A stretch of 12,324 bases of DNA from assembly GCA_021798435.1 (NCBI GenBank), contig JAJZGN010000039.1, positions 1-12,324 on the forward strand. The letters run 5' to 3'. A program made the position numbers and the translations under genes. Of this stretch, positions 1 through 6,762 are shown piece by piece (within the stretch, counting starts at the first letter, position 1; each line of letters opens with the position of its first letter). The DNA comes from a bacterium (lineage in GTDB: Bacteria; Chloroflexota; Dormibacteria; Aeolococcales; Bog-877). The notes beneath the pieces are model-generated. The model was given only the letters and a program-made list of their open reading frames with translations, ran no database searches and was not told the DNA's origin.

Positions 1-1
1 G

Positions 2-190
2 CGTCAGGCGTTGGTGGACGCGGGCCAGAAGCCGGGAGGGAAAAGCTACGAGCCCGACGAGCTGGGGCGGGCTCGCCAACGCATCAAGGACCTCGAGCGC
101 GAGCTGGAGGTCGTGAAGGCCGCCACCGCGCTCTTCAACGGGGAGGATGCCCTCCGCCCAAAAGGCTCCTCCCGATCGCCCAGGGGCTGA
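2..190 (+). pseudogene. IS3-family transposase OrfA, C-terminal fragment
   Basis: The frame is open from the window edge and stops at TGA 188-190. It encodes about 62 residues. Its centre (ARQRIKDLERELEVVKAAT) is the leucine-zipper-like helix at the C-terminus of IS3 OrfA proteins, which normally mediates oligomerisation before the frameshift into OrfB. A heptamer CCCAAAA at 157-163 lies in the X-XXY-YYZ register of this frame and would allow -1 slippage into orfB. The N-terminal helix-turn-helix is outside the window, so whether the gene is complete upstream cannot be seen. Family assignment is good; the exact IS is not identified. Confidence 0.7.
157..163 (+). promoter_or_regulatory. -1 programmed frameshift slippery heptamer
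   Basis: CCCAAAA sits in the OrfA frame as C-CCA-AAA. Slipping one base back re-pairs both tRNAs as CCC-AAA and moves translation into the OrfB frame. The OrfA stop follows 25 bases later. This is the expected position and geometry for an IS3 orfA/orfB frameshift. Confidence 0.55.
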
Positions 191-474
191 CCGAGTTGGG
201 GTACTCCGAGCGGTACGCGTGCCAGGTGATCGGGCTGAACCGTTCGACCCTGAGGCGGTACCTGGGCCGCCGCCCCAGCAACCAGGAGGTCCGGAGGACC
301 CTGCTCGCTGACACCATCGGGAGGGTCCACGAAGCCTCCCGGGCGACCTACGTAGTCCGGAGGGATGGGCCGGTCTGGCCCGGTTCGCGCCGCGCCCAGC
401 ATCTGGCTTCCGAATCCACCGAGCCGGGCGGGGTTGTGGCCCCTCGGCGCTCTGTGGGAGACTGGCGCGCGTGA
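160..474 (+). pseudogene. IS3-family transposase OrfB, N-terminal fragment
   Basis: After the slippage site the -1 frame reads KRLLPIAQGLTELGYSERY, then a short helix-turn-helix-like stretch (CQVIGLNRSTLRRYL), and a region ending RVHEASRATYVVRR. This matches the OrfB region upstream of the DDE (rve) domain, where 'YG.RR' normally precedes the catalytic core. Similarity ends near 357. The frame then runs through unrelated sequence to TGA 472-474. No D, D or E catalytic residue region is present, so this cannot be an active transposase. The next gene starts at 471 and overlaps the tail of this frame. Confidence 0.65.
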
Positions 475-1049
475 CCTGGGATGCGGTGACCGCATACATC
501 GCTGGCCTCGACTTCTTCACGGCGGTCGTGGACCGAGTCGGTCCCGATGACTGGGATCGTCCCACCGGCTGCGGCGGTTGGACCGCCCGCGATGTGGTGG
601 GACACATCGGCGCCGCCACTCAGTACGGCACCGCCCTGCTGACCAGCAGGGCGCCGGTGTGGAGCCCCGCGGAGCCGCCCGGGGCCGCCGTGTCCGGTTC
701 CCCGGCCGCCTGGTGGCGGGCGCTGCTCGACCCGGCGCGGACCGCGGTGGTCGGCGCCGATCCGGAGAGGGTGGTCCCCACGCCACAGGGGGACCGCAGG
801 GTCTCCGAGGGGCTGGGATTCCCGGCCGTCGACCTCTTCCTCCATGCCTGGGACCTGGGCGCGGTCGGCGGTCCGCGCCCTGAGATCCCGGACCAAGCCA
901 TCGAATTCGCCCACGCCTTTCTCGATCCCCTGGGTGCTGCGGTGCTGCGCGGCCCTGGGGTGTTCGCGGCCGAGGCGCCGGTCGACCCTGGCGCCAGTGC
1001 CAGCGAGAAGTTCCTGGCCTGGACCGGGCGCGATCCGCGGGCCGCCTGA
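471..1049 (+). CDS. Maleylpyruvate isomerase/TIGR03086-like DinB-fold protein
   Basis: This 192-residue protein opens with a helix followed by WDRPTGCGGWTARDVVGH (residues 28-45). That is the hallmark of the mycothiol-dependent maleylpyruvate isomerase N-terminal domain and the TIGR03086 family. His45 and the DLFLHAWDL block (residues 121-129, His125) are the likely metal ligands of the four-helix DinB-like fold. Most relatives are uncharacterised; the founding member uses mycothiol as a thiol cofactor in aromatic acid breakdown, but I see no such pathway nearby. The start is GTG at 471, with GGGAG at 456-460 as a plausible ribosome-binding site ten bases upstream. It stands alone just after the IS3 remnant, which may have replaced its original upstream neighbour. 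The length is normal for the family and I see no lesion. Confidence 0.8.
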   Translation: MTWDAVTAYIAGLDFFTAVVDRVGPDDWDRPTGCGGWTARDVVGHIGAATQYGTALLTSRAPVWSPAEPPGAAVSGSPAAWWRALLDPARTAVVGADPERVVPTPQGDRRVSEGLGFPAVDLFLHAWDLGAVGGPRPEIPDQAIEFAHAFLDPLGAAVLRGPGVFAAEAPVDPGASASEKFLAWTGRDPRAA

Positions 1050-1680
1050 TCGGGCAGCGCGCCGCGCCCGCCCGGCGTCAGCCTGGACCTAAAACCACGG
1101 CTCGGGAGACCTCATGGGTCCCCGGATGCCCTCCTTCGGGTGCCTTGGTCCGCGCGGCGCGGATCCGGTCATGATCGCCGACCCGGCGGCACCCGGCGAA
1201 CTGACCGGTGATCGCCCCGGCCCGGACCCGGTGTCGCCGGGCCCTTCCCCGGTTTCACACCGGCCAGGGGCTGCCCCGCGCATGGTCGATCAGGTGCGGG
1301 CGCACAGTGCCGAGCTGGAAGCGGGGACGTCGGAACGGGACCGGGAACCTCCTGCTCCCGGTTGCCCAACGGCGGAGCGCCACCAGCGCCCCTCCCGTCT
1401 GGGGCGAGCTCGACGGCGAGACCAGGGGCCAGGTGAGAACCCGGTCAGCCGGAGGCCTCAGCTGCGGACGGCCGGGGAGCCGTGCCAACTGTGAGGCGCG
1501 AGCGAATGCGGCCACGCCGACACACCTCCCCGGGGACCACCACCAGGGCACCCACGCCGCTGCTCGCGACCGCTGTGAGCGCGACCCCTGGCCGCCATGG
1601 CCCCCACCGTGGCCCGGGGCAGCGGGGTAACGGCCCGACTGGTGCCGTCGCCACGTGGATCGCTGAACGCCCCGCCCGCC
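1050..1680. other. Gene-free stretch between convergent genes
   Basis: These 631 bases lie between the 3' ends of two convergent genes. Open frames exist on both strands but all are Arg/Pro/Gly-rich and low in recognisable content, as expected for chance frames in GC-rich DNA. A short stem (CGGGC at 1051-1055 with GCCCG at 1066-1070) directly after the stop of the upstream gene could act as a transcript end, but there is no T-tract. Nothing else is supportable. It may be decayed coding sequence. Confidence 0.4.
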
Positions 1681-2259
1681 TCAGGGCGCCGCGGTGGGTT
1701 CACCGCAGGTGGCGCTTTGAGGCGCCGCCGCCGCCTCCTCCAGGGGGAAGAAGATGGGGCTGAGGAGATATGGGCGCCGCTCGGGACTGGGCTCCTTCCC
1801 CGCGAGGTCCCTGAGGTAGGGCGTAAGCACACTCACCAGCTCGACCACCTCCTCCTTGGAAAGCCACAGTGGGAACTGGCGATACCCCACGAAGTCGGCA
1901 ACTGGATCGGCGCGGTCCCCACCCAGATAGCGGTCGAACTCGGAGATCAGGGCGGACGCCGCAGCCAGGAAACCCTGGCGGTGGTCTTCCAGGGTCATAT
2001 TGGTCGCGGCGCCGGGATCGATCACCGGTCGTGAGGGGCTGAGTCGGTAGTGCCGCTCCATGGCGCCGTGGACCCGCCGCTCGTCTACCACATCGAGGAC
2101 GCCGTTCTCGGCGAGGAGGGCGACCTGCCGGTAGACCGTGGCCTTGGAGACGCCGGTCAGCCGACGGCACAGTTCCGTGGTGGTCCGCGCGCGGCCCCCG
2201 CCCATGGCGTGGATGAGGCGCAGCCGCACCGGGTGAAGGATCAGCTCCAGTGGATCCAT
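1681..2259 (-). CDS. ArsR/HTH-type winged-helix transcriptional regulator
   Basis: This is a 192-residue DNA-binding regulator. Residues 1-20 (MDPLELILHPVRLRLIHAMG) resemble the first helices of ArsR-like winged-helix proteins. TTELCRRLTGVSKATVYRQV (27-46) is the helix-turn-helix with its recognition helix, and the wing follows up to about residue 77. The C-terminal half, including a block reading 'FPLWLSKEEVVELVSVLTPYL', resembles the effector or dimerisation domain of uncharacterised YdfF-like regulators. The ATG at 2259 was chosen because the family homology begins there and GAGAG lies seven bases upstream; the frame is open further upstream but without homology. It is divergent from a hydrolase pseudogene, with an inverted and direct repeat between them. 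The inducer is unknown. The gene looks intact. Confidence 0.8.
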   Translation of the reverse strand: MDPLELILHPVRLRLIHAMGGGRARTTTELCRRLTGVSKATVYRQVALLAENGVLDVVDERRVHGAMERHYRLSPSRPVIDPGAATNMTLEDHRQGFLAAASALISEFDRYLGGDRADPVADFVGYRQFPLWLSKEEVVELVSVLTPYLRDLAGKEPSPERRPYLLSPIFFPLEEAAAAPQSATCGEPTAAP

Positions 2260-2325
2260 TGCAATCTCTCGTATGATACTCTTCGCGGAAGTGAGAACGC
2301 ACTTCGCGGATCTTCCGCGCCGGCG
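2260..2325. promoter_or_regulatory. Divergent control region with inverted and direct repeats
   Basis: The 66 bases between the regulator and the hydrolase relic contain an inverted repeat GAAGTG-6-CACTTC (2288-2305). They also contain a 9-base direct repeat CTTCGCGGA at 2281-2289 and 2302-2310, a 21-base period or two helical turns. A further inverted copy TTCCGCG lies at 2313-2319. An overlapping -10-like element reads TATGAT on the plus strand (2272-2277) and TATCAT on the minus strand (2278-2273). This is a likely operator for the adjacent regulator; the promoter assignments are weak. Confidence 0.45.
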
Positions 2326-3109
2326 ATGACCACTCACGAACCCCGGGACCATCCAGAGTTGGTCCGCCTCGCTGACGGGAGGCGCCTCGGCTGGTATGAA
2401 TACGGGGATCCCCGCGGGGCGCCGTGTGTGTTCCTGCCCGGATCGGGCGTATCAGGGCTGGCGGGAGCCGCCCTGCACGCCCCGGCAGCCAGCCGCGGCG
2501 CTCGGCTGATCTCGCTCGATCGCCCGGGCCTGGGCCACTCTGCTCCGGCCCCGCGCCGCCGGCTGGTCGAATGGTCCTAGGACGTGGAGGAGCTCACAGA
2601 CCATCTGAGGCTGCGCCGAGTCGGGCTACTCTGTCACTCGGCAGGGGGCGCGTATGCCCTGGCCGTGGCCCGCCTCCTCCCCGGACGGGTGACCTGCACG
2701 GTGGTCGGCGCGGGGAGCCCCCCCCTATCCGGAGGTCTGGACCCGCGCCAGCGGAGTCACCTCACGTATGACTCGCCTGTATCACGAGATGGCCGTTCGC
2801 GCACCCCGGCTGTTCGGGGCCCTTTACCGCCTCAGCGCACCCCGATCAGCAAAGGCCGTCGACCGACTCATGCGCCTGGCCTCGCGCGGATCCTCACCGG
2901 ACCCCCAATTCGCTCGGGCCCATCCCACCGCGACGCGTGCCGCCCTGGTGGCCCTCGGGGATGGATGCCGGCAAGGTCCCTCGGGGCCAACCGAGGCCAT
3001 CGCCGCCGTGTGCCGCCCTTGGGGATTCGACCTGCGCGAAGTGAGTACCCCGGTGGAGTGGTGGCACGGCGAGCATGACACCAACGTGAGTCCCCGGGCG
3101 GGGAGAGAG
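2326..3109 (+). pseudogene. Alpha/beta hydrolase pseudogene
   Basis: Joined across frames, the sequence is a normal alpha/beta hydrolase. It starts MTTHEPRDHPELVRLADGRR and has an oxyanion-side FLPGSG and a DRPGLGHS loop. The nucleophile elbow is LLCHSAGG, with Cys replacing the usual first Gly of GxSxG. A lid region follows, then WWHGEHDTNV carrying the acid Asp. There are three lesions. First, an in-frame TAG at 2578-2580 lies between the DRPG loop and the nucleophile; relatives read through here and a CAG-to-TAG change would explain it. Second, a frame change from frame 1 to frame 2 lies most likely at a run of eight C (2718-2725). Third, similarity is lost after about 3109, before the catalytic His, where transposase sequence begins. 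A functional enzyme cannot be made. Confidence 0.8.
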
Positions 3110-3117
3110 AGCACTGA

Positions 3118-3469
3118 ACCGCTTCGGGACAGCTGGAGGCGGACCACCGCCGCCACGCCGAGGTGGAGGAAGTCATCCGCGATCTCGAGGAAGTAGCGCG
3201 TCTGGCCCATCACCCATCGGGTCGATTTGCCGCCAGCGCCGCCTGGCTCGCGTTCTCGACGATGGCCGACAACCTGGCCCGCTGGGTGGCGCAGATCGGC
3301 GCCGCCCGAGCAACTACCAGCCCGTACCACCACCGGTCGACTCCGGCGTTCCTTCTTCTCTTTGCCTGGACGGCGGACCCGCTCCGCCCGCCATGAGACC
3401 CTGCATCTGCCCCAGGGCTGGCCCTGGCAGGATCTGTTCGTCACCGTCCCCCGCGCACCCCCCCCTCGA
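3118..3469 (+). pseudogene. IS1380-family transposase, C-terminal remnant
   Basis: After TGA 3115-3117, frame 1 reads HAEVEEVIRDLEEVARLAHH, then PSGRFAASAAWLAFSTMADN and LARWVAQIG. This is the characteristic C-terminal part of IS1380-type DDE transposases ('AEVE..IRDLK.G..L.H.PSG.F.AN.AWL...AHNL.RW'). Near 3310-3330 the homology moves to frame 2, which continues RRSFFSLPGRRTRSARHETL and HLPQGWPWQDLF, the family's usual end. The catalytic Glu region is partly retained (AEVE..IRD), but the N-terminal two-thirds is absent and there is a frameshift, so it is dead. It abuts the broken hydrolase upstream and lies about 50 bases before the next operon. Confidence 0.8.
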
Positions 3470-3507
3470 TACCGCGTCGGTGGATTTAGGCTCAGGTGTG
3501 CTATGTT

Positions 3508-3519
3508 GCTAGCTAGCTA
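3508..3519. promoter_or_regulatory. Palindromic operator candidate at the ytrA-type operon start
   Basis: GCTAGCTAGC (3508-3517) is a perfect 10-base palindrome, and TAGCTAGCTA (3510-3519) is a second one in the same run. It immediately precedes and touches the ATG at 3519. A TATGTT at 3502-3507 could be a -10 element, but no good -35 is visible. YtrA-type repressors usually bind a palindrome close to their own start, so this is the best operator candidate. Confidence 0.5.
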
Positions 3520-3941
3520 TGGATGTCAATGGACCAGCCGTAGAGTCGCCCATCGTTTTCCACCGGGATCCGACGTCGGGCGTTGCCCCCTACCTGCAAC
3601 TCGTGCAGCAGGTCAAGCAGGCCTCCCGTCTTGGGCGGTTGAAGATCGGCGATCGGCTTCCGTCAGTGCGCGAAGTGTCGGCGCAGCTTGCCGTGAATCC
3701 CAACACCGTGCTGAAGGCGTACCGCCAGCTCGAAACTGAAGGGCTTCTTGAGAGTCGCCCTGGTCTGGGACTCTTCGTCGCGTCGACCCTCGAAGGACCG
3801 TCACCGGAGGCTCAAGCACGGCTCCGTCGCGAGTTGTTGCGATGGCTTTCGCGGGCGCGCGAGGCCGGCCTCGACTCCGATGGGATCGATGCGCTCGTCG
3901 CCACCACGCTGAGGCTCGAACAATCCGAGGAAGTGGCGTGA
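3519..3941 (+). CDS. GntR-family regulator, YtrA subfamily
   Basis: This 140-residue regulator has a short FHRDPTSGVAPYLQLVQQVK entry helix, typical of YtrA-type GntR proteins. The GntR winged helix follows at residues 25-88: IGDRLPSVREVSAQLAVN, then PNTVLKAYRQLETEGLLE with the recognition helix near 60-71. A short all-helical tail (95-140) follows instead of a large effector domain, and the total length is usual for YtrA. YtrA-like proteins generally repress their own operon with a linked ABC transporter, which matches the next two genes. The ATG at 3519 has no clear Shine-Dalgarno sequence. A palindrome (GCTAGCTAGC) ends two bases before the start codon, suggesting autoregulation and possibly a leaderless or near-leaderless transcript. 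The stop overlaps the ATPase start by four bases. Confidence 0.9.
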   Translation: MDVNGPAVESPIVFHRDPTSGVAPYLQLVQQVKQASRLGRLKIGDRLPSVREVSAQLAVNPNTVLKAYRQLETEGLLESRPGLGLFVASTLEGPSPEAQARLRRELLRWLSRAREAGLDSDGIDALVATTLRLEQSEEVA

Positions 3942-4846
3942 GGGCCGTGCTTGACGCCGTCGGCCTGGGGATGCGGTACGGGCGGCAAGGTTGGGCGCTC
4001 CGCGATCTGACCCTGACAGTCCCTGAGGGCCGAATTGTCGCCCTCGTAGGCCCGAACGGAGCCGGCAAGAGCACCTTCTTGCAACTGGCGGTGGGTCTGC
4101 TGTCGCCGTCGGAGGGCGATGTCAGAGTCTTTGGTCGCTCACCCCGAGGCCCAGCGGTCGATTGCCTAAGCCGAGTCGGATATGTCGCGCAGCGTCCCAC
4201 ACTCTTGCGACGGTTCTCGGTGGTCGACCTCCTCACTATGGGAAAGCGCCTGAATCCTTCATGGGACGAAGCCCTTGCCAAGGGCCGCTTGCGCCAATTG
4301 GAGATCAAGCTTGATACCCCCGTGAGCGCGTTGTCGGGAGGGATGCGCGCTCAGGTAGCGCTCGTTTTGGCACTCGCGAAGCGGCCGGGCCTTCTCCTCT
4401 TGGATGAGCCCGTGGCGTCCCTCGACCCGCTGGCGCGCCATGAATTCATGCGTCTCCTGATGGATGCAGCGGCTACCGACGGTCTCACTGTCATTCTCTC
4501 GTCCCACATCATCGGCGACCTTCGGGCCGCGTGCGACTACCTCGTCCTCCTCACCCGCGGGATGCCTCAGTTGGCAGGAGCGATGGACGAGATTGTCGCC
4601 AACCACTGCCGGATGGTCGGACCCTCCGAACTCATATCGTCGCTCTCCTCCGTCCAGAGCGTCATAAGTTGTGAAGGGGGCCGACGGCAAGCGAGTCTGC
4701 TGATCCGCCGGAACGGGGACATCTTCGATCCGCGTTGGGAGGCCCAGCCGGTAGATCTCGAGCAGATCGTCCTTGCATATCTAAGCCGCCGTTCGGACGC
4801 GCAACCACGAGGCGCGTCCACCGGTCCGACTGGGGTGCCGCGATGA
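3938..4846 (+). CDS. ABC transporter ATP-binding protein
   Basis: This 302-residue ATPase energises the permease encoded next to it at the inner face of the membrane. It has Walker A GPNGAGKST (38-46), Q-loop Gln85 (VGYVAQ), signature LSGGM (132-136; Met in place of the usual Gln), Walker B LLLLDEP (152-158), D-loop SLD (161-163) and switch His190 (LSSHI). A C-terminal extension of about 90 residues follows the nucleotide-binding domain, as in many exporter ATPases of this group. The GTG at 3938 was chosen because it overlaps the regulator stop (GTGA), has AGGAAG just upstream, and places the family's N-terminus correctly; a longer frame upstream is only overlap with the regulator gene. The next gene overlaps its stop (ATGA). 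The export substrate cannot be told from sequence. Confidence 0.92.
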   Translation: MRAVLDAVGLGMRYGRQGWALRDLTLTVPEGRIVALVGPNGAGKSTFLQLAVGLLSPSEGDVRVFGRSPRGPAVDCLSRVGYVAQRPTLLRRFSVVDLLTMGKRLNPSWDEALAKGRLRQLEIKLDTPVSALSGGMRAQVALVLALAKRPGLLLLDEPVASLDPLARHEFMRLLMDAAATDGLTVILSSHIIGDLRAACDYLVLLTRGMPQLAGAMDEIVANHCRMVGPSELISSLSSVQSVISCEGGRRQASLLIRRNGDIFDPRWEAQPVDLEQIVLAYLSRRSDAQPRGASTGPTGVPR

Positions 4847-5808
4847 TCTGGCTCACCTGGCGCCAAGAGAGATTCGAAGCACTGCTTCTGGCGCTGACTC
4901 TGGCCGCTGGCGCGGCCGTTCTGATCTGGACAGGCACCCAGGTGTGGGGGAGCTTCGACCACCTTGGGGTCGCACCCTGTCTGACTGGGCTCGGCGGCGG
5001 TTCCTGCACGGACACGATTTCGTCCTTCACGGTGGAATCCGCGTCGCAGCAGCAGGTGCTCTCCTGGCTCGCCTATCTACCGACATTCCTCGGTGTCCTA
5101 TTAGCAGCGCCGATCGTGCTTGAGATTGAGGACGGCTCCCACCGCCTGGTCTGGACTCAATCGGTCACGCGGGGTCGATGGGTTGCCACGCGTGCTGGGC
5201 TTCCGCTCGTCGTCGGTGCGCTAGGAGTAGCTCTCATCTCCTTCTTGGGCTCGTGGGCGATGCAGCCCACGGATCGCGTCGTCGGACCGATGCACCCGGG
5301 TCCCTTCGATCTTCAGGGGACCGTTCCGGTCGCGTACATGGTGGTGGCGTTCGCGGTCACGCTGTTCGTGGGGGTCATCTGGCGGCGCGCGCTCGCCGGC
5401 CTGGGCACCGGCATCACCGCCGGGATCGCCCTGCACTTCGCCATCCAGCAGTGGCTCCGACCTCACCTGATGGCCCCGGTGACAAAGCTATGGGTGGGCG
5501 GCCCGGCCCCATTCAAGCCACAGGACTGGCTCCTGAGTGGCGGCGAGACCCAAGTTTACGACTACGTCAACGCGCGCGGGCAGCACTTCTCGCTCGACCA
5601 GGTCACGGGCCTTTGCGGCCAAGCCACGGGGCAGAACAAAGACGCGTGGGGCGCGTGCCTCAGAGCACACCGCCTCGGCGAACTGATCCAGTACCAACCA
5701 GCCGATCGCTTCTGGGCGTTCCAGACCCTCGAAAGTTTGATCGTTCTCGCCATCGCGGTGACGCTCCTGGCGTCATCGGCCTGGTGGCTTGTCAAGAAGA
5801 CGTCATAG
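4843..5808 (+). CDS. ABC transporter permease of the YtrA-linked exporter
   Basis: This 321-residue membrane protein has about six hydrophobic segments, near residues 13-31, 75-93, 118-138, 160-180, 184-202 and 297-316. A large extracytoplasmic loop lies between the fifth and sixth. The block IEDGSHRLVWTQSVTRGRW (95-113) and the late YQPADRFWAFQTLES (284-298) are shared by actinobacterial-type permeases encoded with YtrA-like regulators. It should pair with the upstream ATPase as a dimeric exporter. Four cysteines in the outer loops (46, 55, 258, 272) could form disulphides. The ATG at 4843 overlaps the ATPase stop by four bases, indicating translational coupling. Function in antibiotic or peptide efflux is typical for the family but is inference here. 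Confidence 0.88.
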   Translation: MIWLTWRQERFEALLLALTLAAGAAVLIWTGTQVWGSFDHLGVAPCLTGLGGGSCTDTISSFTVESASQQQVLSWLAYLPTFLGVLLAAPIVLEIEDGSHRLVWTQSVTRGRWVATRAGLPLVVGALGVALISFLGSWAMQPTDRVVGPMHPGPFDLQGTVPVAYMVVAFAVTLFVGVIWRRALAGLGTGITAGIALHFAIQQWLRPHLMAPVTKLWVGGPAPFKPQDWLLSGGETQVYDYVNARGQHFSLDQVTGLCGQATGQNKDAWGACLRAHRLGELIQYQPADRFWAFQTLESLIVLAIAVTLLASSAWWLVKKTS

Positions 5809-5818
5809 CGAGCCCGCC

Positions 5819-5834
5819 GGGAGGGCGTCCTCCC
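5819..5834 (+). terminator. Possible terminator hairpin after the exporter operon
   Basis: GGGAGG (5819-5824), loop GCGT, CCTCCC (5829-5834) form a perfect 6-bp GC-rich stem ten bases after the permease stop codon. There is no following T-tract, so intrinsic termination is uncertain, as is common in very GC-rich genomes. Confidence 0.35.
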
Positions 5835-6128
5835 CGAGCCCCGGGGGCAGCAGGCGTGGCTAGCAGGTGAGCGGGCACCGTCGGATGATCGCGTGGGCGC
5901 CTTCGAGCAGGGCGGCAAAGGCAACGGCGTCATCCGCGACGCTGGGTATTGCACGGCTGGAATCACGGGGCCGACCTTGTCGTGCGGAGTGCGGCTGGCC
6001 ATCATCCGTTGGCGCTCAGCAGAGAGATCAGCGGGGCGCGCCGCTTGACCTCACCGCGGCTCTACTAATCGGAAGTTCGGGGTGCTAGGGGAGTTCGGCT
6101 GAGTTCAGTTCGAGGGGCGGAGTTCTGG
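5835..6128. other. Decayed intergenic sequence
   Basis: No gene is recognisable in these 294 bases. The part nearest 6128 lies just downstream of the minus-strand transposase stop and may be the non-coding end of that element. On the minus strand a short frame around 5870-5990 reads 'DDAVAFAALLEGAHAIIRR', which looks protein-like, but I cannot assign it to a family. Confidence 0.35.
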
Positions 6129-6377
6129 CTACGCGTTCTCGGGCCGGACTCCGGCCAGCGCCAGGGCGCGGGACTGCAGCCCGGTGGGCTGGGTGACCAC
6201 CTCGAAGGCGGGCTCCTCGGGCAGTCCCTCGGGCAGTCCCTCTGGCAGTCCGTTGGGCAGTCCCTTGGGCTGCACCTGATTGCGGCAGGCGGTGGCCAGC
6301 GAGCGCAGCAGGGTGGGGAAACTGTGCACCGGGCTGCCGTCCTCCAGCTCCTGGGTGGAGGCCTTGTGCAAGGCCGC
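6129..6377 (-). pseudogene. Transposase C-terminal fragment (DDE type, family uncertain)
   Basis: The minus-strand frame reads LHKASTQELEDGSPVHSFPT, then LLRSLATACRNQV. A repetitive insert follows (GLPNGLPEGLPEGLPEEP), then FEVVTQPTGLQSRALALAGV and a stop TAG at 6131-6129. The pattern 'HSF.TLL..LAT..RN' followed by a 'F.V.T.PT..Q.RAL.L.G' tail is, from memory, the usual C-terminus of a group of actinobacterial DDE (IS4-superfamily-like) transposases. Nothing upstream of the fragment carries the DDE core in frame. The insert is made by a 12-base tandem repeat and probably expanded after the gene died or in a flexible spot. Assignment as transposase is moderate; the family is unresolved. Confidence 0.5.
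6217..6270. repeat. 12-base tandem repeat, about 4.5 copies
   Basis: Copies are TCGGGCAGTCCC at 6217-6228 and 6229-6240, TCTGGCAGTCCG at 6241-6252, TTGGGCAGTCCC at 6253-6264, and a half copy at 6265-6270. The unit length keeps the frame, encoding GLPE/GLPN repeats on the minus strand inside the transposase fragment. Only a few substitutions separate the copies. Confidence 0.85.
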
Positions 6378-6474
6378 CGCGGAGCGCTGCGCTCTGGCCC
6401 CGCGCCTACCACGCGCCGGAGGTGAACGGCACGCGGAAGGTGTAGATGCTGGTTTAGCTCGGCGCCACCTAGGC

Positions 6475-6655
6475 TGTGGCCTTCAAGGCGACGGGCACAG
6501 CCTCACCCGGACCCGAGACGCTCGTCAGTTGGCCTGAGGTGCGGGACCGACTCGGCCCTCGCTTTGTGGCCGGCGCCGTTCTCCGTACAGGACCGCGTCA
6601 ATACCCGCTGGATCCACGGCTGGTGGCTCTCCCCATCGCCAGCATGTGGGCGGAG
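6475..6655 (+). pseudogene. AAA ATPase (DUF4143 family) C-terminal remnant
   Basis: The plus frame reads VRDRLGPRFVAGAVLRTG, then PRQYPLDPRLVALPIASMW. That closely follows the extreme C-terminus of DUF4143-containing AAA ATPases ('LRDRLGDRFVAGVVLHTG...PFGDRLWALPISALW'). Just upstream, the preceding strand-helix appears split between two frames: VAFKATGTA in one frame, and TRTRDARQLA in another ending in TGA at about 6534. This implies at least one small indel. No Walker motifs or N-terminal part remain. It is a short relic on the strand opposite to its flanking features. Confidence 0.5.
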
Positions 6656-6762
6656 GGTGATCCCGCCGGAGTCGCAGTCCCCGCGCCCCGAGCCCACCCG
6701 CCGCAACTGCCCGTACCCAGGGCTCTGCCCCCAAGCTGGAGCATCTCCGGATGGGCCGGGCC

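Larger units (their letters stand above)
1..360 (+). mobile_element. IS3-family insertion sequence remnant
   Basis: The first 360 bases hold the end of an IS3-type orfA and the start of orfB in the -1 frame, which is the standard IS3 arrangement. The 5' part lies outside the window. Recognisable orfB coding stops near 357, long before the DDE catalytic core. No terminal inverted repeat could be identified at the break. It is an immobile relic. Confidence 0.75.

Noticed and set aside
1192..1241. Inverted repeat CCCGGCGA / TCGCCGGG
   Set aside because: The 34-base loop and very high GC make it likely by chance.
1114..1630. Overlapping plus-strand frames between the MDMPI-like gene and the regulator
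   Set aside because: Arg/Pro-rich composition, no recognisable motif, no ribosome-binding site, and competing frames of equal length on the other strand.
6217..6270. CRISPR-like repeat array
   Set aside because: The copies are contiguous 12-base units without spacers, and no cas genes are present.
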